DNA of 25,108 nt, taken from assembly GCA_001584585.1 (NCBI GenBank), contig LSYV01000002.1:6094122-6119229 (forward strand). The letters are read 5' to 3'. This DNA is from Gonium pectorale. Lineage: Eukaryota; Chlorophyta; Chlorophyceae; Chlamydomonadales; Volvocaceae. The notes beneath the pieces are model-generated. The model did no database searches. It was not told the DNA's origin and was given only the letters and a program-made list of their open reading frames with translations. Shown here piece after piece: positions 15,865 to 25,108 of this stretch (position 1 is the stretch's first letter; each line of letters opens with the position of its first letter). The translations under genes and the position numbers were made by a program.

Positions 15865-18800
15865 CGAGCGCGCAGGGCCGGCACTGGCGAAGAAAGGAGC
15901 ACCATCGGCGGGGCCACACACGACGGCGACGGCACAACATAGCGACGGCAAATGACATCGCATGCTTTGAAACATGGGACATCTGCAGAGGAAGAGGGAG
16001 CCCGCCTTGCAGGAAAGGAGGCGTAGCCGGGCTGCTGCCACTGTAAGCCGACGAACGCGCACCTGGCACCCAGGGCCCAGCCCGCTGGCCCTTACCGCCT
16101 GACGGCGACGCCAGGTCCGGCCCCCGTCCCATCGCCCCTTTGCCTGGCCCCACCTGCGTGTCGTCGTCCAGCACCACCAGCACCCGCTTGCAGGTGGTGT
16201 TGGCGCACCAGCCCTCGCCGCCGCTCACGTGCCACACGTTGCGCATCATGAGCTCAAAGTAGTCGTCGCCGCTGGGGCCCTCGTCGATGTTGGCGCTCAC
16301 CATGCTGCGCCGGGGCGGGGGGGGGGGGGGCGGGCAGTGCAAGTCGGGCCAAAGGAAGGCGGTGGGAAGCTTGGAGAGGCAGCGCGGACCAAAAGGTACA
16401 AGCTCACGATGGTAGGCCACGGGCGTGCTCTCCGAAGAAACATGCCGTACCGCGCACACATAACCGTACGGATGCTTGTGTGCCCATGGCTTTTTGCATT
16501 GCACAGCCCCGGTAGCACCGCTGGTGAAGTATACCCAGGTAAGCCCATACGGGCCCCGATCGCTGGATGCCTTTGCCTGGGCCGGCGCATCCTTTCCCCC
16601 GCAGTCAGCTCACGCGTAGTAGGCCTTGAATTCGTCGAAGTCAACCTGGCCGTCGCCCGCGGTGCCGCCACCTGCGCCCTCAAACATGCCCAGGAACTCG
16701 AGCAGCACCTGAGGAGGACAAGGAGGACGAGGAAGGGGGGATGGACGGGGCGCAAGGGGAAGAGCGGCACACCGGTATATGGATAAAGCTCATTGCCCAA
16801 GCTGGAGTACGAGACAAGCGGGGTGTGCCAACGACAGGCTCTGTGCGCCGCTGCGCTGCCGCCCCCCATAGGACCCCGCCGCACCGTGCGCTGCGTTTTG
16901 GTGCCCGCCACCACGTCGGGGTGCCGCGACCCGTCGTAGCGCCGCTCCAGGTCGGCCAGCGTCACCCTGCCGTCGCCCGTCCTGTCGAGCACCTGCGAGG
17001 CGGGAAGGCAGTGGGGTGGCCCCAGCTCGAAGGAGTGCCGGAGAAAGGCCGTTGAAGAGAATGGTCACGAGCGACGGACGTCAGTGCGAGCACTCTAGCT
17101 CAAACCGGACATGCGTTCTTGCTCTTGGTAGTCGTTATCTTGGCGCAAGGGGTGGGGGTACCCGGCCCGCGGCCACGTACGTACATGGCGGCCGCGCAAC
17201 CCGCCTGCCGCCTGCCCGCTCATACGACGGCACTCCCCATGCCCATGCCTAGGCCCATATCCCGAGCAGCAGGGCTTGCGCGGGCACGTACGGCACAGTG
17301 CGGCTGGCTTCCAGCACCCGTCTGCCAGCGTCTAGGCCTGAAGCTCATTCAGGCTGTCACTCAGCTCCCCAACCCCACACACCGCCCGGCTGCATGAAGC
17401 GCGACCCGACAGCTGGTCCGGCCCTGCCCTCATACCCTGTGCCCCTGATCCGCCCGGCCGCACTCGCACACCACCGCCCTGCGAATCCCCGCCCTGTCGG
17501 CCCTCGCGCCGAAGCCTCTTAGATGTAGGCCCCCGCCTGGCCGGCCGCACCTCACCTTGTAGCAGCGGTGCACCATGTCCAGGCGGCGCTCGCTGAGCTG
17601 GCCGCGCAGCGTCACCAGAAGCTCGTCGTACGACACAAAGCCGCTGGCATCGGCGTCGAAGTGGCGGAACAAGCGCATCATGTCGGCCTCCGGGAGCCCC
17701 AGCCGCATCTCCAGCAGCGCCTTCTTGAACTCGGTGTAAGCTGCGTGAGGCGGGGGGGGGGCCGATGGGTAGGGCAGGTTTAGCGTGGAGGGGAGTATGT
17801 GTGCGTGTGCGAGAGGCAACGGGTGGAGGGCGCACGGGGTGGGTGTGACGTGGGTCCGGTTCGGTGCAGGAAGCGAGATGGGGCCGACCTGGCGCATACC
17901 CCTGTGTCGGTGGTGGCCTAGGTCCAGGCACGGGACAGCAGTGCAGGATGGGCGGGGGACTCAGGCATGTTTGCGAGCCGTAAGCGAATCCTAAAGCGAT
18001 GTTCCCGAGCCGCATGCCCGTTCCGGCCCCAGCGTACCGTACCAAGTCAAGGAGCGCTCGTGCAGCGCGGTGCGGTGCGGTGCGGCAGCGCCCGCGCGCC
18101 TCCGCGCCCGCGTGTTGCTAGCCCCGCCCCTGGCGCCCTGGCCCCGACTCACACAGCTTATGGTCGCCGCTGTCGTCCATCGAGCGGAACTTCTTGCCGA
18201 TGGAGATGATGCCGTGCGTGCCGCGCAGCTTCAGGGCGGCCTGGGGGGCAGCGCACGCAAGCAGCCGACGGCAGGGCAAGCGTGTCACAGAAAGGTATGC
18301 CCTGACGGGGCAGACAAGGACGGCACACGCAGTTGTGGGCCCCAAAAGCAGGGCCGAGAGCATCCTCTGCTTCACAGAGAAGCTTTCCCGCACTGTCGTG
18401 AAGTGGAAGGGTGTGGTATCTGGTTGCCCAACTGCAACCTTCAACGCTGACCTTCAGGGCGGCAACAGCCGTGGCAGTGCAGTCTGGCGCAGGGCAGGCA
18501 TCTGCGGGCTCCGCCGCGGCCTCCACATCTGCAGTAGCTGTAGTTAAGGAGAGCATGGTAGCGCGGCGTCCTCTCAGTGACATGGATGGACAACTGCCCA
18601 CATTCAATGTGAGCCCATGGGTCGTGTGGTTACAGGCACGATACCCTGACTCAGGCCGCATGCACCACAATGCCAATATAATTAATCAATTCTACACGGC
18701 GTCTGGTGTGTTAGGCGAGCACCCACAGCAGGAACACTCATCCGCTACCGGGATCCTTACCAGCTGGCTTCGCAGCGGACTGCAGAGCCTGTGCAGATCA

Positions 18801-19140
18801 ATACAATGCTTAGCTTGGACGCAATGTCGAGTCCACGCTACACCCGAGGGCCCCGACTCGCCTGCAGCACCTTCGCCAGAGCGTCGCGGACTTCCGGAGC
18901 ATCCTGGGCTGACGCTACTGCGCCAATGACGTCCAGCTTCAGGGACTCCAGAGAGGGCAAGACCTCGGGTGCAGCAGTCTCGGTCGCAACCTCTGCAACC
19001 TCCTCGGGCTTGGGCAGCTCCGCGGGCTGCTCCGCGGGTGCTGCATGTTGTTTGCTGCTAGGGCTGAGCGGAGTCTCGGAGCCGAATGTAAGGGTCGAAT
19101 AGCCTCCTGGCGGCACATGCGTCCTCTTGATGGTCAACAT
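15203..19140 (-). CDS. Calcyphosin-like EF-hand calcium-binding protein, likely ciliary
   Basis: Eight minus-strand exons give 388 residues: 19140-18844, 18240-18153, 17740-17556, 16992-16885, 16708-16614, 16304-16154, 15635-15549 and 15358-15203 (TAG). Every junction is GT-AG with matching phase; the total is 389 codons. The core follows calcyphosin/CAPSL: GIISIGKKFRSMDD, then EF1 at 121-132 (DDSGDHKLSYTE), EF2 at 157-168 (DADASGFVSYDE), EF3 at 193-204 (DRTGDGRVTLAD, with Asp at position 12) and a fourth site about 236-252. That last loop carries a Gly-rich insert of about five residues and may not bind calcium. YYAMVSANIDEG and FELMMRNVWH correspond to the end of calcyphosin. Beyond this lies an extra segment with GEGWCANTTCKRVLV, then DDFDVDTKDLAAVKAKLAEQ, and a Ser/Pro-rich tail ending RSSIIFG. 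Residues 1-90 are a Pro/Glu/Ala-rich leader. Calcium-dependent signalling in cilia is inferred from the family's distribution. Confidence 0.87.
15732..15758 (+). repeat. 9-bp tandem repeat, three copies
   Basis: TAGGCGAGG occurs three times head-to-tail at 15732-15740, 15741-15749 and 15750-15758, inside intron 6 of the EF-hand gene, about 50 bp from the GT microsatellite. Confidence 0.85.
15809..15861 (+). repeat. GT dinucleotide microsatellite, 26 units
   Basis: An uninterrupted GT run (AC on the transcribed strand of the EF-hand gene) inside intron 6 (15636-16153). It is likely polymorphic in length. Such runs can also form Z-DNA. Confidence 0.95.
16305..16333 (-). repeat. C-rich tract serving as polypyrimidine tract of EF-hand exon 6
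   Basis: The plus strand has a run of 14 G (16317-16330). On the minus strand this is a poly-C tract ending about 12 nt before the GCGCAG acceptor at 16305. Length changes here could affect splicing of exon 6. Confidence 0.6.
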
Positions 19141-20276
19141 GTTCCCCGGCGTTGCTCAATGACTTTGTTGTACGTGAATGCACGAGGGAATGTTAAAGTT
19201 GCGAAGACAACATGGAGCGTCAGGTTTCGATGTCGGTGATGCCTGTTGCGGCCGTACTTATTGCGGCCACAGCACCACACTTCACAGGAAGCCAGTTGGG
19301 CAGTCGCAAATTCGCCGAGGCAATTCTCATTACCGTAAGAACCATGCACTGTGCGTCAATTCCCAGTGCTTGTGGAGGACCTGACGTACAGAAACCGATT
19401 GTGTCAACCGGGAAGCCAGGGAACCCCAATACGCGCGGGGCAGCCCATAGTGCGCGGCAACCGCTACAGCAGTAGTCGGACTGCACTCCGCCCGCATGCA
19501 ATGTGCTGACCCGTACAGCACAAAGACCTCTTATGATATCGACAGCATCAAAACCACGGATCAACCTGCAGTGACATGTTCCCACGTCAAACACGGCCTC
19601 GCCTCCAGCTGCACCAAGCCCTCACCCACGTCGAGACACGCCCGTGCACGTACAGCTGCCACGTGCCCACGGAGCAACGGCATGTCCCCCAGGAGCAGCG
19701 TCTCTCAGGCGTCAAGCGCCGTTAGGGCTTTCCGCACACGTGTTTCCGCACGGGTTTCCTATCAAGGGAAGACCGCCATCCTGCATTCACTTTCCGCTAT
19801 CTATTTTTTCTGCTGCCCCGCTGACTATACAATTGACTACATAGTTGCGGTCATTGCAACCATGGGTGCTATAAGATGATCATTGCCGTACGCGACCTGC
19901 AAATGGAAAGAACGCGAAGTACATCCCCTGATGCACCAACCGTCAGCGCACCGACACGTCAACTGAGGCATGAGCAAGAGAAATAGGTGGGGCGGGCGCA
20001 ATATACCCGCCATGTCTGCATATAAGACCCCGTCGGTCGGCCTCGGTCCACAGCTCGCCGCACCCTGCGCCCCGCGCCCACCTCCCAACACCAGTCGATG
20101 ACCCGACAATTCAGCGGTGCAGAAATCCGCAGTCGACCGGTCCGCCCGCCACGCGCCCCCTGCCCTTACCGACCCCACATCCGCTCCATGGGCGCAGCTC
20201 CGTCCTCACCTGCGTACCCGTCCGCAACCGCCCCCGCCCCCGCAGCCGCCATTGCGGCCGCCGCTGCTGCTGACGC
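19141..20276. other. Intergenic region between EF-hand gene start and JmjC gene stop
   Basis: It should hold the promoter of the EF-hand gene (minus strand, just right of 19140) and the 3' UTR of the JmjC gene. No TATA box is evident for the EF-hand gene. There is no minus-strand TGTAA for the JmjC gene in this stretch; TGCAA near 19855 might substitute. On the plus strand TATAAG at 20021-20026 lies 72 nt before an ATG. ORFs 19212-19475 (plus) and 19220-19594 (minus) overlap each other and neither is recognisable. Confidence 0.4.
20021..20026 (+). promoter_or_regulatory. Possible TATA box for a plus-strand (antisense) transcript
   Basis: GCATATAAGACC sits in a GC-rich setting. The first plus-strand ATG after it is at 20098 and opens a 72-codon Ala/Pro-rich ORF (20098-20316) that ends antisense to the JmjC gene's last codons. 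Spacing is plausible for a real promoter but nothing else supports it. Confidence 0.22.
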
Positions 20277-23200
20277 TTACGCTGGCCCCGTGCGGCGCTT
20301 CACGAGCTCGTGGTGACACCGCGTGTAGGACAGCGCCAGGCCCAGCCCCACAATGATGGACTGGTACAGGAACATATCCTTGGAGTGGTTCACCCCCATC
20401 TGCTGCTCCGACAGGGGCTCCTCCTCCTCCTCCTCCTCCTCGTCCTCGCCGTCCTCCCCGGATTCCGCTGCTGCACCCGCGGCATCGCCGCCACCGCGCT
20501 TCTTGGCCGCCTTGGTCACCTTCGGCGGTTTAGCTTTCGCCGCCTTCACTGCACCGCCCCGCGCCTTCTTCCTGGGGCCAACGGCAGCGCCGCCATCGCT
20601 GGCGGTGCCGGCACCGGCGCCTGTTCCGGCTGCGGCGCGGCCGGCGGCGACCTCTGTGCCTGCCGGCGCATGGTCCGCAGGAGTCCGCTTCCGCGCCGAC
20701 GGCGCCTTGCCTGCCCCCATGGCCGCCCCCGCTGCAGCATCGTCCACGGGCGCCGCCGGAGCAGCCTCCTGTGCCGGCCGCTGCGGCCTCTCGGCCAGGC
20801 CGGTCAGTGCTGCCGCGGCACGGGAGCTCTTGGCGGCCTTCTTGGCCGGCGGAGCGTCGCGGCTGGCGGCCTTGGCGGGCCGCCTCCCGCCCGACAGCTG
20901 GCCACTACCGGCCTGCAGGCGCAGGGGTGCGTCCTCCCGGTCGCCCAGGTCGTCATCGCCCCGGGGGTCACGCACGGAGAGCGCGGGCGCGCCCGCGGCA
21001 CGGCCAGTGCGTTCTCGTCCGGCGGCCCTGGCCCCGGCAGCACCGTGCGGGGCCCGTTGGCGCTGCTGCGGTTGCTGCTGCGGCCGCTGCTGCTGCCGTG
21101 CCGCCGCCGCGCGCGGGACGGCGGCAGTGGCATGCTCAGCGGCGGCCCCGGGCTGGTCGTGCAGGGGTACAGGGTGCAGCCGCAGGAGGGGCACGGGCCA
21201 CGGCTGCCGTGACGGGCGGCCCGGCCCCACCGCGCCGACCGACGCATCCGGGATGCGAAGCAGCTCTGCATACACCTGGTCGATGGCCCCCGCGATGCGG
21301 TCCACGCCCGCCGCACCCGGACCCGCCCGACCCGCCTGACCCCCGGCCGCAACCCGGTGCGGTGCGCGCTGCGCCGCCCGGGGCACGAACCGCTTGCCAC
21401 CAGCGCGCCGTTCCGCCTCACGCGCCGCCCGCATGTCACGGAGCTCGTTACGCGCCGCGCCTGGCGGCTCCACCTCCAGCTGCTCGTCGCGGCCTGCAGT
21501 CTCAGCGGCGGGTGCCCGTTCCCTCAGGCTCCGCACCGCATCCGGCCCGGCCGCCGCAGTGGCGCCCGCGCTTCCGAGGAGGCTGAGGGCTGCTGGCGAC
21601 GCCGGCTGCCCCGGGAGCGCCGGGTCCGAGGAGACTGGCGTCGCCGGCGCGACCGGCAGAGCCGGCGCCAGTCCGCACATGGCTTCCAGGGCCTTGCGGG
21701 TGCTCTCGGTGCACATGGTCCTTGCCACCTCGTCCAAGGTTGCATGCGGCGCCGGCGCCCCGGTTGAGGCGGTCTGCTGCGGCGAGTCGCACTCCATGGG
21801 CTCCATAGGCTCCTCCGCGCCGGCGGCGGCGCTGCAGTGCGCGTTCGCCTCCGCCAGCTGCAGGAAGTGCGCCATGTCCAGGTCAGGCAGCAGCTGGGCC
21901 AGCACCGGGACTAGCGCCTGCAGGCTGGGGCCCTCCGGCTGGCGGGCGCCCTCCGGTGCCAGTGCCGTAGTGGTGGGGCCGGCGGCGTCTTGCTCAGGAG
22001 CCCGGGGCGCCAGGCCCACCTGCGCAGCGTCCCCTTCCGTGCCGCTAGCAGCTGGGGAGGAGCGCGGGTCGTGACGGGGCTCGCTAACAGCCGCCAGGGT
22101 CACTGCAGGCGCGCCGCAACCGTCCGCACCAGCGCCATCACCCACGCCGCCGTTGCCGGCGGCACTGTCCACTCCTCTGAGCACTGGTGAGTGTGCCGTC
22201 GCGTTTGCGTGCTCGGACACGGGTTGAGGGACAAACGGCCCGGTGCCGGCCCCGGCATCGGCCCGAGCCCCGTCCGCGGTCACCGCCTCTGCCGCCTTCT
22301 CGTGCTGGCCAGACCCGGCGGAGGCGCCGCCGTGCTGCCCCTGGTGCGGCTCCGCCAAGCTCACGTCCCGTTCCACGCCCTCCCCGCGCACCTCATGCGC
22401 CTGCCGAGTAGCAGCTGGATCGGCCTGCGCTGCTCGCGGAGGCGGCAGATGCGGCAGCGTTACGAACAGGGCCGGTCTAGCCGATACCGCCAATCCGGCT
22501 GCAGAGGACTTGCCGTTGGTGCTCTCGCGCGCCAGTCCGCTGCCGCCAGCGACTGCCTCCGCCAAGCCTTCGGTAGCGCCGGCAGCTTGGCCACCTCCAG
22601 ATGTCGTAACCATCGCTGCGTCTTCGCTGGCCAGGTCACCATTTGCAGCCGGGCCCCACGGCTCTGCTGCCCGTGGCGGCAGCGCATCCCCCGTGGGCGG
22701 GCTGCCCGTAAGGGCCGCAGTCTCACCTCCTGTCTCGCCTGGCGTGTCCGCCTCCTTTGCATCGCCTGCAATCGTCTGCGCGGTGTGCGCCTCCGCGAGC
22801 GCTGCAGCCGCTGTCTCACGACGCGGCGCGACCTCTGCGGCGCCCGCAGCGACGCTCGTCACGCAGCCATCCGCTGCTGCAGCTACAGCGGCCGATGAGT
22901 CAGGGACCACAATGGCACAGCCCTCGGCTGCGGCTCCGCAGCGGGCAACGGCTGCCTGGGCGCAACTTGGCTCCAGTCTCCTCGAGGGCGTCGCTGCAGT
23001 CTGCGGCCGCTGGGCAGCAGCGCTGTCGGCGTCGCCGGACGGTTCGTCGTCCTCTCCGTCACTGGCGTAACTGCCCAGGCCGAGCAGCGCCATCACGGGA
23101 TCGAGGTGGGCCCCCCTGCTGCCGCTGCTGCGGCCGCTGCGGGGGGCGCCGTCAACAGTCTGCAGCGCGGCACCGGCACCGGCACCGGCCTGCGACGCGG

Positions 23201-25106
23201 TCCGCTGCGGCTGCAGCTGGCAGGCGGGCTGCGCCTGAGGCTCCAAACTCGGTGTGAGCTCGGAACACGGCACGGCTGCGGCTGTGGCCGCGGCATCGGG
23301 CGCGGCTGAGGGCACGACTGAAGGCACCGGAATCGCCGCCGCGCAGCCGACGACACCCGGGTCACTGCGGTGGGGAGCTGCGTCTGTGGCGGCCGCATCG
23401 CCGCCTGCCGTCAGCGCCAGCGGCGCCTCTGCAGCAGCGGCAGCCGCATCCCCGGCTCCGGCTCCGGCTGCATGACACTCTTTGGCCGCGGCTGTGGCGG
23501 CCGTCGGACGGGGCTCCGTGCGACTCGACCCCTGGGCAGATGCCTCCTCGGCAGCAGCCGACACGGGCAGCTCCGCATGCACGGCCGCTGGCTGCGGCGG
23601 CAGAGTGCCTTTCTCCGGCACAGCCAGGGTGCTGGCGGAGCCGTCAGGCTGTGGCTGCACGTCCGGGCTGTCTGCTTGGCTGGGCGGGCATGCGAGGTGC
23701 GCCGGTGGCGGTAGCTCGCCGCTAGACTCGACATGCGGTCCCGCACAGGCCTCCGCATCAGCGCCAGGCGCAATTGCTGTGGGCGCCGCCGCCGTTTCCA
23801 CAGGTACCAGCGGCGCCTCACCCGGAAGCCTTTCCTCCTCGGCGCTCCCGCCCGCGGCGCTGCCATCAATGGCGCCAGCGGCTTGTACCGCTACGCCCGC
23901 CTCAGCGCCGGCGGCGGGCCCAGGCTCCGCCTCAGCCTCCCTCTCCGTCTCCCCAGCGTGTGATCCCGGCCGGGTTGTTCCAGCGTCCAGAGCGGGGGCC
24001 GCCGCAGCCCCGGGCCCCTCATGACCCCCCACATGGCGCTCGGCCTCGGCCTGGTGTGCCGCCCGCTCATGCCCCGGCTCGGGCTCGGGCTCGGCTGCAG
24101 CAGCCTCAGCGCCGGCCGCGACGCATGTCGGCGGGTGCGAGTCACCGGGGCCTCGCTCAGGGGCAAGAGGCTGTCGTCCCTCCGGTTCCGGCTCTCGCAG
24201 TTGCAGCTCCGGCTCTTGCGGTGCGGGGATCCGAAGGACAGAGCCCACAGGCGCTGCCGCTGCCTCGACGGCTGCTGTCGCGTCCGCTGCGCACGAGGCT
24301 GCTGGCTCTGACACCCCCGGCTCCTGGCTGGGCCCGGCGTCCGTCGGCTGCAGCTGCGGCTGTGCCTGGGGAGCAGGCGGGTGCAGCAGCGGGCATGGCC
24401 CCGCAACAGAAAGTGCGGCAGCCGGTGTTGGGGCCTCAGCCGCACGCTGGTCCGCACCACCGCTGCCCTGAGGGGACTCGGGCTCAGGCTCGGCCGTCCC
24501 CCGCCTGGACTGCCCCCGCCTTGGCCCCTGCCGCATCTGCTGCGGTCGCGTCTGCGTCGGCGCCGCCGCCTCCAGCGCCTGCCCCGCCTGCGACACCGCG
24601 GCCGCCTCCGCCGCGTCGGGGGCGGCCCCTGCGGCGCCGACGGCCTCTGCCGCCTTGGCCCTCGCCTGCAGCGCCGCGTCCAGCGCCGCCATCCGCTCCG
24701 AGCTCACCGGTGCTGCGCGCGCGGGCCCGGGCTGCCGCTGCTTCTTGGCCCTCTGCGCCGCCCAGTGCAGGTGCTGCTCCTGCCGCAGCGCGTCCAGCTC
24801 CCACACCAGCCGCAGCGCGGGCCCCGCCGGCAGCAGGAAGTCCTGGCTGATCTTCATACTGGCGCAGTGCAGCGGCATCACCGCGTGGGCGGCGGCCATG
24901 CCCGGCAGCAGCAGGTCGCCCTCGCAGTGGTACACGCAGTGGAAGGGTACGCCGTGCGTCCAGCAGGCGCGGATCAACGCGTCCAGGTCCTGCACGTAGC
25001 GCTGTGAGAAGAAGCCGCCGTGGCAGCGCGGCCAGGCGCGCCTGCGGTTGTCCTTGCCCGTGAAGGCGTCGGCGAGCTGGTGCAGCCGGCAGCCCGGGAC
25101 CAGCAC
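20277..25106 (-). CDS. JmjC-domain protein (KDM3-like C-terminal part) with long low-complexity tail, 5' partial
   Basis: A single open frame of 1609 codons runs from the right edge to TAA at 20277; the true start lies outside the window. The first about 120 residues look like the end of a JmjC domain: FFSQRYVQDLDALIRACW, then VPFHCVYHCEGDLLLPGMAA with His in AAAHAV (candidate for the second iron-binding His), then CASMKISQDFLLP. This resembles KDM3-type demethylases (GDAVFIPAGCPHQV, then KVA-DF). The first iron ligands would be upstream. The next about 1400 residues are Ala/Pro/Gly/Glu-rich with few conserved-looking islands: LLGLGSYASDGEDDEPSGD, LAQLLPDLDMAHFLQLAEAN and VDRIAGAIDQVYAELLRIPD. 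Near the end are a Lys/Ala-rich basic stretch (KKARGGAVKAAKAKPPKV), an acidic run of eight Glu, and a hydrophobic-aromatic tail. Histone lysine demethylation is inferred. In-frame introns cannot be excluded, especially in 20880-21440 where another frame is also open. Confidence 0.7.
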   Translation of the reverse strand: MLVPGCRLHQLADAFTGKDNRRRAWPRCHGGFFSQRYVQDLDALIRACWTHGVPFHCVYHCEGDLLLPGMAAAHAVMPLHCASMKISQDFLLPAGPALRLVWELDALRQEQHLHWAAQRAKKQRQPGPARAAPVSSERMAALDAALQARAKAAEAVGAAGAAPDAAEAAAVSQAGQALEAAAPTQTRPQQMRQGPRRGQSRRGTAEPEPESPQGSGGADQRAAEAPTPAAALSVAGPCPLLHPPAPQAQPQLQPTDAGPSQEPGVSEPAASCAADATAAVEAAAAPVGSVLRIPAPQEPELQLREPEPEGRQPLAPERGPGDSHPPTCVAAGAEAAAAEPEPEPGHERAAHQAEAERHVGGHEGPGAAAAPALDAGTTRPGSHAGETEREAEAEPGPAAGAEAGVAVQAAGAIDGSAAGGSAEEERLPGEAPLVPVETAAAPTAIAPGADAEACAGPHVESSGELPPPAHLACPPSQADSPDVQPQPDGSASTLAVPEKGTLPPQPAAVHAELPVSAAAEEASAQGSSRTEPRPTAATAAAKECHAAGAGAGDAAAAAAEAPLALTAGGDAAATDAAPHRSDPGVVGCAAAIPVPSVVPSAAPDAAATAAAVPCSELTPSLEPQAQPACQLQPQRTASQAGAGAGAALQTVDGAPRSGRSSGSRGAHLDPVMALLGLGSYASDGEDDEPSGDADSAAAQRPQTAATPSRRLEPSCAQAAVARCGAAAEGCAIVVPDSSAAVAAAADGCVTSVAAGAAEVAPRRETAAAALAEAHTAQTIAGDAKEADTPGETGGETAALTGSPPTGDALPPRAAEPWGPAANGDLASEDAAMVTTSGGGQAAGATEGLAEAVAGGSGLARESTNGKSSAAGLAVSARPALFVTLPHLPPPRAAQADPAATRQAHEVRGEGVERDVSLAEPHQGQHGGASAGSGQHEKAAEAVTADGARADAGAGTGPFVPQPVSEHANATAHSPVLRGVDSAAGNGGVGDGAGADGCGAPAVTLAAVSEPRHDPRSSPAASGTEGDAAQVGLAPRAPEQDAAGPTTTALAPEGARQPEGPSLQALVPVLAQLLPDLDMAHFLQLAEANAHCSAAAGAEEPMEPMECDSPQQTASTGAPAPHATLDEVARTMCTESTRKALEAMCGLAPALPVAPATPVSSDPALPGQPASPAALSLLGSAGATAAAGPDAVRSLRERAPAAETAGRDEQLEVEPPGAARNELRDMRAAREAERRAGGKRFVPRAAQRAPHRVAAGGQAGRAGPGAAGVDRIAGAIDQVYAELLRIPDASVGAVGPGRPSRQPWPVPLLRLHPVPLHDQPGAAAEHATAAVPRAAAARQQQRPQQQPQQRQRAPHGAAGARAAGRERTGRAAGAPALSVRDPRGDDDLGDREDAPLRLQAGSGQLSGGRRPAKAASRDAPPAKKAAKSSRAAAALTGLAERPQRPAQEAAPAAPVDDAAAGAAMGAGKAPSARKRTPADHAPAGTEVAAGRAAAGTGAGAGTASDGGAAVGPRKKARGGAVKAAKAKPPKVTKAAKKRGGGDAAGAAAESGEDGEDEEEEEEEEPLSEQQMGVNHSKDMFLYQSIIVGLGLALSYTRCHHELVKRRTGPA
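20418..20444 (-). repeat. GAG trinucleotide run encoding the poly-Glu stretch
   Basis: Plus strand CTC repeated about nine times; on the coding strand it gives the Glu run before PLSEQQ near the C-terminus of the JmjC protein. Prone to slippage. Confidence 0.75.
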
Positions 25107-25108
25107 CC

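Noticed and set aside
15620..16504. Minus-strand ORFs with long His-Thr repeats
   Set aside because: They are translations of the GT microsatellite and surrounding intron of the EF-hand gene.
18158..18676. Possible additional exon in EF-hand intron 1 (minus-strand ORF)
   Set aside because: Direct joining of exon 1 to 18240 already gives phase agreement and calcyphosin-like continuity; no acceptor-donor pair adds a family-like segment.
19212..19594. Overlapping 87-codon plus and 124-codon minus ORFs in the intergenic region
   Set aside because: They overlap on opposite strands, have no recognisable motif and no splice partners; a short secreted product could not be shown.
20310..24850. Long plus-strand ORFs of 300, 328, 271 and 358 codons opposite the JmjC gene
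   Set aside because: GC-rich coding DNA leaves other frames open; the products are Arg/Pro/Ala-rich with no domains, unlike the JmjC strand.
1..25108. tRNA, rRNA, CRISPR arrays, bacterial operons or intact transposons
   Set aside because: No cloverleaf, spaced-repeat array, ribosome-binding-site pattern, transposase or long terminal repeats were seen by eye; only short repeats are present.

Overview
The window reads as nuclear DNA of a volvocine green alga (Volvox/Eudorina/Chlamydomonas relatives). This is an inference from four signs. Genes are broken by many 100-1000 nt GT-AG introns with GC-rich exons. TGTAA poly(A) signals of the green-algal type lie downstream of several stop codons. 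A plastid-type ribose-5-phosphate isomerase carries an Arg/Ala/Val-rich presequence. Ciliary-type genes (an LC8-like dynein light chain and a calcyphosin-like EF-hand protein) sit beside a plant-type HR-lesion-inducer membrane protein. Nothing looks bacterial or viral.

Layout, left to right. (1) 168-1997 (+): 3' part of an unrecognised helical protein, four exons visible, 5' end outside the window. (2) 2744-3544 (-): intronless ribose-5-phosphate isomerase; it converges on gene 1 and their poly(A) signals nearly overlap. (3) 3719-6266 (+): six-exon CDKN3/KAP-like tyrosine phosphatase, head-to-head with gene 2. (4) 7831-10867 (+): six-exon homologue of the TCAIM family (DUF4460/DUF4461), possibly mitochondrial. 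(5) 11817-12680 (-): three-exon LC8-type dynein light chain with a TATA box. (6) 12997-13975 (+): four-exon HR-like lesion-inducer/DoxX-like membrane protein, head-to-head with gene 5. (7) 15203-19140 (-): eight-exon calcyphosin-like EF-hand protein with an extra C-terminal segment. (8) 20277-25106 (-): long 3' exon of a JmjC protein (KDM3-like C-terminal part), mostly Ala/Pro/Glu-rich low complexity, running off the right edge.

All spliced models were built by hand from GT/AG sites and codon phase. The six models with more than one exon keep an open frame across every junction, and the five with a proposed start codon add up to whole codon numbers. The genes do not form one pathway. Genes 5 and 7 are both likely ciliary, gene 2 is plastid carbon metabolism, gene 3 is likely cell-cycle or signalling related, and gene 8 is chromatin related. 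Gene-free stretches hold UTRs, one short tandem repeat and imperfect hairpins. No RNA gene, CRISPR array or intact mobile element was seen. The items most worth a second look are in the phosphatase gene: an active-site segment echoed at the 3' end of its largest intron, and loss of the usual general-acid aspartate at another exon junction.
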